From Armadillidium nasatum (Eukaryota > Arthropoda > Malacostraca > Isopoda > Armadillidiidae): 64,000 nucleotides of DNA. This document shows positions 60,091 through 64,000 of this stretch, piece by piece. Under the pieces are notes generated by a model. It ran no database searches. It had not been told where the DNA came from and saw only the letters and a list, made by a program, of their open reading frames with translations. Position numbers and translations under genes: made by a program. The DNA is taken from positions 1 through 64,000 of the forward strand of contig SEYY01000831.1 in the NCBI GenBank assembly GCA_009176605.1, written 5' to 3'. Positions within the stretch are counted from its first letter, which is position 1; each line of letters opens with the position of its first letter.

Positions 60091-60800
60091 CACGACTTCC
60101 AAAACTGTCATAATTCTCTACACTCTCAATGAGCTAACGATGCCGCTATTTTAGTTTTAGACCGTAAAGTAGATACCCTAAAGACATGAATAAATAACGT
60201 ATTAGAAAATGTTGTAACATGTCTAAAATACATAATAATTAGTAATGACAAACGTTAGAAAACCTATCAAGCTAAATGTTATGGCAATAGAGCCACATCA
60301 GTATAACTATCAGGAGTTATTTTCGATGAAAAATTCTCCTTCAAAAAACACATCAATAGTCTTATTAGCAAACTTGCATATGCTAACTATGCATTTCTAA
60401 AGATAAATTTTTTTTTCGAAAATATATACTAAAAAATATATATTAAAGCCTTGTTTACCCACATCTACTCTATAATTTACCATTATGAGTATATGAAAGT
60501 GTATACCTGCTACAGCCCTTAATAATGCTCTATAAAAACTCTTGTATCTATACAGAAAACTATATTTAATGGAAGAAAAAATAGAAGGGGGATGTAATAC
60601 TCAAGTTATTTTTTCTTTTTTACTAAAAAAAAATACAAAAAAAACTTTATGGAAAATTTACAAAGGCATTAAACAATGGATCGAACTTTAAAAAAACATA
60701 CAAGAATCAGAAACACTTCCCACATTTCGTAAACATGTCAAACATCACTTGCTATCAAAATACTAAAGAAGGTACCCATTAGCCATAGTCACCACACTTA
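60091..60800 (+). mobile_element. LINE-D, 3' part, decayed
   Basis: RT C-terminal remains such as LSGVIFDEKFSFKKHINS and LISKLAYANYAFLKIN continue LINE-D after the insertions. It ends near the (ATT)n arrays at 60829. Confidence 0.7.
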
Positions 60801-60826
60801 CTCACAACTTTACCAAAACTGCTGTA

Positions 60827-60828
<2 letters not shown>

Positions 60829-60880
<52 letters not shown>

Positions 60881-60890
60881 GTTATTATTA
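60829..60890. repeat. (ATT)n array
   Basis: Trinucleotide repeat at the LINE-D 3' side, possibly its tail. Confidence 0.95.
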
Positions 60891-61046
60891 TTTAGTATAA
60901 CTATTACCTGTGATAATTATAGTTTTTTTATTACTTATTTTTACGAATATAGCCATATCTTTATTATTTTTTATTATTCCGATTAATATTATTATTTCAA
61001 ATATTACTTATTATTATGTTAGTTATTAGTATTATTATTGTTGTTG

Positions 61047-61048
61047 TA

Positions 61049-61119
<71 letters not shown>

Positions 61120-61135
61120 CGTCATCATCATCAAT
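61047..61135. repeat. (ATT)n array with (ATC)n end
   Basis: Trinucleotide repeat followed by a few tca units. Surrounding 60890-61280 is broken att-rich sequence. Confidence 0.9.
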
Positions 61136-61534
61136 TATTATTATTATTATTACTGTTACTAGTATTCTTAATATTTCTATTATTTGCCATCTTTATTATT
61201 GTAATAACTATTACCTTTCAGACACTTTAATGTTATTATTGTTAGTCATTACTATGTATTGCTACTTTTATTATTATTTTTAAGGAAGTAGTTTGGGCCA
61301 ATGTTTGTTTCTTAGTCATAAACTTCATTTTAATAATGACTGATATTAATTTGTAGACTTAGGTTAAGAAGTTGTCTGACCTTAAATATCGATATTTTGA
61401 AATTTCAATTTTAATCGAAAATTTAAAATTTCGATAGTTTTAGTAATTATTTCCCTTGTATATTGATAGGTTGTACTTTTTCGTTTTAAGGTAAGTGTTA
61501 AAGATACATGTTTAATTTGTTCTACAGATTGGTG

Positions 61535-61765
<231 letters not shown>

Positions 61766-61807
61766 ATAATAATAATAGTAATAATAATTATAATAATAAT
61801 AATAAAA

Positions 61808-61808
61808 A

Positions 61809-61890
<82 letters not shown>
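61808..61890. repeat. (ATT)n array abutting exon 4 acceptor
   Basis: The repeat runs to three bases before the tag acceptor of laminin exon 4 and takes the place of its pyrimidine tract. Confidence 0.97.
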
Positions 61891-61891
<1 letters not shown>

Positions 61892-61894
61892 TAG

Positions 61895-62085
61895 ATATGT
61901 TCTTGCCTGCATAATACTTGTGGTGCTCAGTGCGAGAGTTGCTGCCCACTTTTTAATCAGATGCCATGGTCACCGGGAAATATCACCAACAACGCTGAGT
62001 GTGAACAATGTCAATGTAACAGGCATGCTAGTTCTTGCATATATGATGCAGAAATTCATAAGAACAAACTCTCTTTAAATTTAAA
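61895..62085 (+). CDS. LAMA: Laminin alpha chain, exon 4 of 4 (LE1 rest, LE2 start)
   Basis: The exon starts in phase 0 with ICSCLHNTCGAQCESCC, finishing the first LE module begun in exon 3. It continues through ECEQCQCNRHASSC into LE2 and stops at KLSLNLK plus two bases. The cysteine spacing and the NTCG, CC and YD motifs match laminin alpha LE1-LE2; known chains continue with GKY-GGGVC, which was not found downstream. The acceptor is tatttag directly after an (ATT)n array. The donor gtaagt is good. A LINE-A 3' end with a T-run begins 11 bases after the exon. Confidence 0.93.
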
Positions 62086-62096
62086 GTAAGTCAAAT

Positions 62097-62417
62097 ATTT
62101 TTTTTTTTTTTACAGATCTTCACCACTCACAGGGAAGAGCCCTTTTCAAGGAGGGGGCACACAGAGAGAAGAAAACTCATTCAAACACACACACCTAACG
62201 CACAGCCCTCAGGTGGGCACGTACGGAAGCCTTGAAGAGTGGAAGATTAAATACAGGAGGAAAAATAAATGATGGAAAAGAGTTCCACAGAACAGTGGTG
62301 GCTGGAAAGGAGGAGGCACCTCAACGGGCTAGCCTGGGGTTTCCTACATTCACACAAAATCCGTGCGAAAGCAGGGAACCTCTTGTGCAACGAGGACGAC
62401 GCAACGGTGGAGGAATT
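62097..62417 (-). mobile_element. LINE-A 3' end fragment at exon 4 donor
   Basis: About 306 bp matching the 3' ends at 1865-2170 and 5370-5676, inserted antisense to the host gene. On + it starts with a T-run (62097-62111) followed by acag. It is strongly 5'-truncated. Its tail here is poly(A) in place of (TA)n. Confidence 0.88.
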
Positions 62418-63114
62418 TATGATGTTTCCAAAATTATTTTTCGCGGATTTTTTTTTTTTTTTTTTTTTAACAAGTGCTAACTTTTTAGTCTTAATCAAAT
62501 TAAAAGTTAATGTGAAACGACTAAGTATTTTTGATCTATTTCACCTAGTGACTTGGTTAAAATTTCCCTTGTTTTGCTCTACTATTTTGATAATTTGATG
62601 TTAAAAATCGTTTAGTTTCAATTATTCACCAAAAACAGAACCGATGCGCTTACTGGCGATGCGTTAAACAGAACTATATTTAAGTTATTATAGTTTTTAT
62701 GAGTTTGAGTCATTGAGGAGCTAGATTTTAGGAAGTATTTTCTCTATACAATTAATGATTGATTGATTGATTAATGATTAATAATGATTTGTTAACGATT
62801 ATTTAATTTTTTTTGTTTTTATTATAAAATATTTTGTATCATTTTTCATTCTTAATGTATGTTTCTTTATTTGCAACGATATATTAGTTTCAAGTGTGTT
62901 CGTATTTGTGTATCATTTCCACATTACCAGTTCAACAGTCACTTTTAACTTAGTATTTAATTTTCCCGGTATAGCAGCATGTTTGATTTTATATCCCTTT
63001 TATTTTTTTCCTTTTTTTTTTTTTTTTTTTTTTTATACTTAAAAATCTTTTTAAAATTTATAGCTTTTCAATTTATTTTTCATTTATACAGTCTTATCAA
63101 GTGTTCATTATGTT

Positions 63115-63117
<3 letters not shown>
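62418..63117. other. AT-rich intron sequence, nothing recognised
   Basis: Contains T-runs near 62447-62468 and 63011-63034. The next laminin LE exon was looked for (GKY-GGGVC) and not found. Confidence 0.4.

Positions 63118-63192
<75 letters not shown>
63118..63192. repeat. (TA)n array
   Basis: Last TA array of the window. Confidence 0.95.
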
Positions 63193-63195
<3 letters not shown>

Positions 63196-64000
63196 GATAA
63201 AATGAGATAGTGGAATAATTTAGGCTCTTAGAGCTAAATACCCCTAATATATGCAAATTTCGAAATTGCTCCTTTCACAAAAAATTTACTTTATGAAAAA
63301 AAATGCACGAACTTTAGTTGTTAATTAATTATGTACCCTGAGTCATCATAAGATATAAATTAATAGAAAAAACAAAACACTCTTACCTCGGTCAAAACCT
63401 AATGCTACGAAGGTTTTGAAAAATTTCGTAATTTTTCGGCCTAGATAAGAACGTTACCTCTTATTCTGATAATCAGGGTAGTTGTAGTTTAAGTTGTCTT
63501 AATAAGTAAATCGCAAAACCATCAACCTACCACGCTGTTTGGTTCAAGCAGAAAGCTAGCTCGAAATACACCTCCGGAGTTGCACCTACGATAAAGCTAC
63601 CTACTTTTACCTTCCAACGCAATGCAATCGATAGATCAAGACGATACACTATATACAATAATTAAGACAAATTCGAATTGTTCAAAAAAGAAAGTTCAAA
63701 ATAGTTTAACACAACACTTTATAAACAAACTCAAATCAGGACGAAATTTTAATTTGACTTCTTTAAAGATAACCAGAGAAAGAACTGGAAGAATTGTTTT
63801 TTCGACTTCGTTATAACCTAAAAATTTTAACCAAAGCAAGAGCGTTTTAAACCTCAGTTGACTCTGACCACGGCTTTATTTTTAACTTTAAGTTTTTTAC
63901 GAATTAAATTTTAAAAAGAACGAACACATTTTTAATTTATGAAAATCTCGAAACGTAATTCTAATATCCTCCGGGGGGGGGATGACTCCTTTAAGTTACG
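63193..64000. other. No gene recognised
   Basis: A 64-codon + frame at 63622-63816 (starts MQSIDQDDTLYTIIK) is K/N/S-rich and has no recognisable family. No repeat partner elsewhere in the window was seen. Confidence 0.35.

Overview
The window looks like intron-dominated DNA from an animal, most likely an arthropod. Protein-coding sequence is sparse and split into small exons. Non-LTR, LTR, Penelope, mariner and hAT elements fill most of the space. By eye there are about 36 long (TA)n arrays plus several (ATT)n arrays. A malacostracan crustacean is a reasonable guess from the microsatellite load and LINE types, but the sequence does not prove it. A 100-base run of N (30419-30518) is an assembly gap.

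One host gene is present. Four + strand exons (7190-7432, 24995-25155, 35846-35939, 61895-62085) encode a continuous piece of a laminin alpha chain: the second half of the laminin N-terminal (LN) domain, all of the first laminin-type EGF module and the start of the second. Their junction phases (0, 2, 0) fit together exactly and give 229 codons plus two bases with no stop. The exons lie in introns of about 17.6, 10.7 and 26.0 kb. Earlier and later exons are outside the window or were not found. Three splice sites are unusual: the acceptors of exons 3 and 4 sit directly against (TA)n and (ATT)n arrays, and the exon 2 donor runs into a (TA)n array. An antisense LINE 3' end lies 11 bases past the exon 4 donor.

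Layout: 1-1860 dispersed repeat and arrays; 1865-5676 two head-to-head copies of a Jockey/CR1-type LINE (LINE-A); 5786-6358 hAT-like miniature elements; 7190-7432 laminin exon 1; 9345-17505 LINE-B copies, RTE fragments and a small hAT-like element; 17655-21960 an unclassified TGACGTCA-containing repeat family and a decayed LINE-A copy; 22038-24530 an RTE-type LINE; 24995-25155 laminin exon 2; 25305-26172 a long palindrome of Penelope-like sequence; 26297-29455 a Copia fossil; 30519-32945 a tandemly duplicated transposase fragment next to the gap; 32968-35640 Penelope-like remains; 35846-35939 laminin exon 3; 36667-40641 hAT element, RTE 3' ends and very long arrays; 41622-42419 a foldback element; 43490-48310 a Ty3/Gypsy fossil; 48490-49796 an almost complete DD41D mariner; 51765-52830 a 1 kb pyrimidine-rich tract; 53317-56003 a gag-only LTR element; 56010-60800 a LINE interrupted by an array and a second LTR element; 61895-62085 laminin exon 4.

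The recurring theme is a link between (TA)n arrays and mobile elements. LINE 3' ends of two families run straight into arrays, hAT-type elements and one LTR element lie inside arrays, and arrays reach the splice sites of the host gene. No operon, CRISPR array, rRNA gene, promoter or intact tRNA gene was seen.
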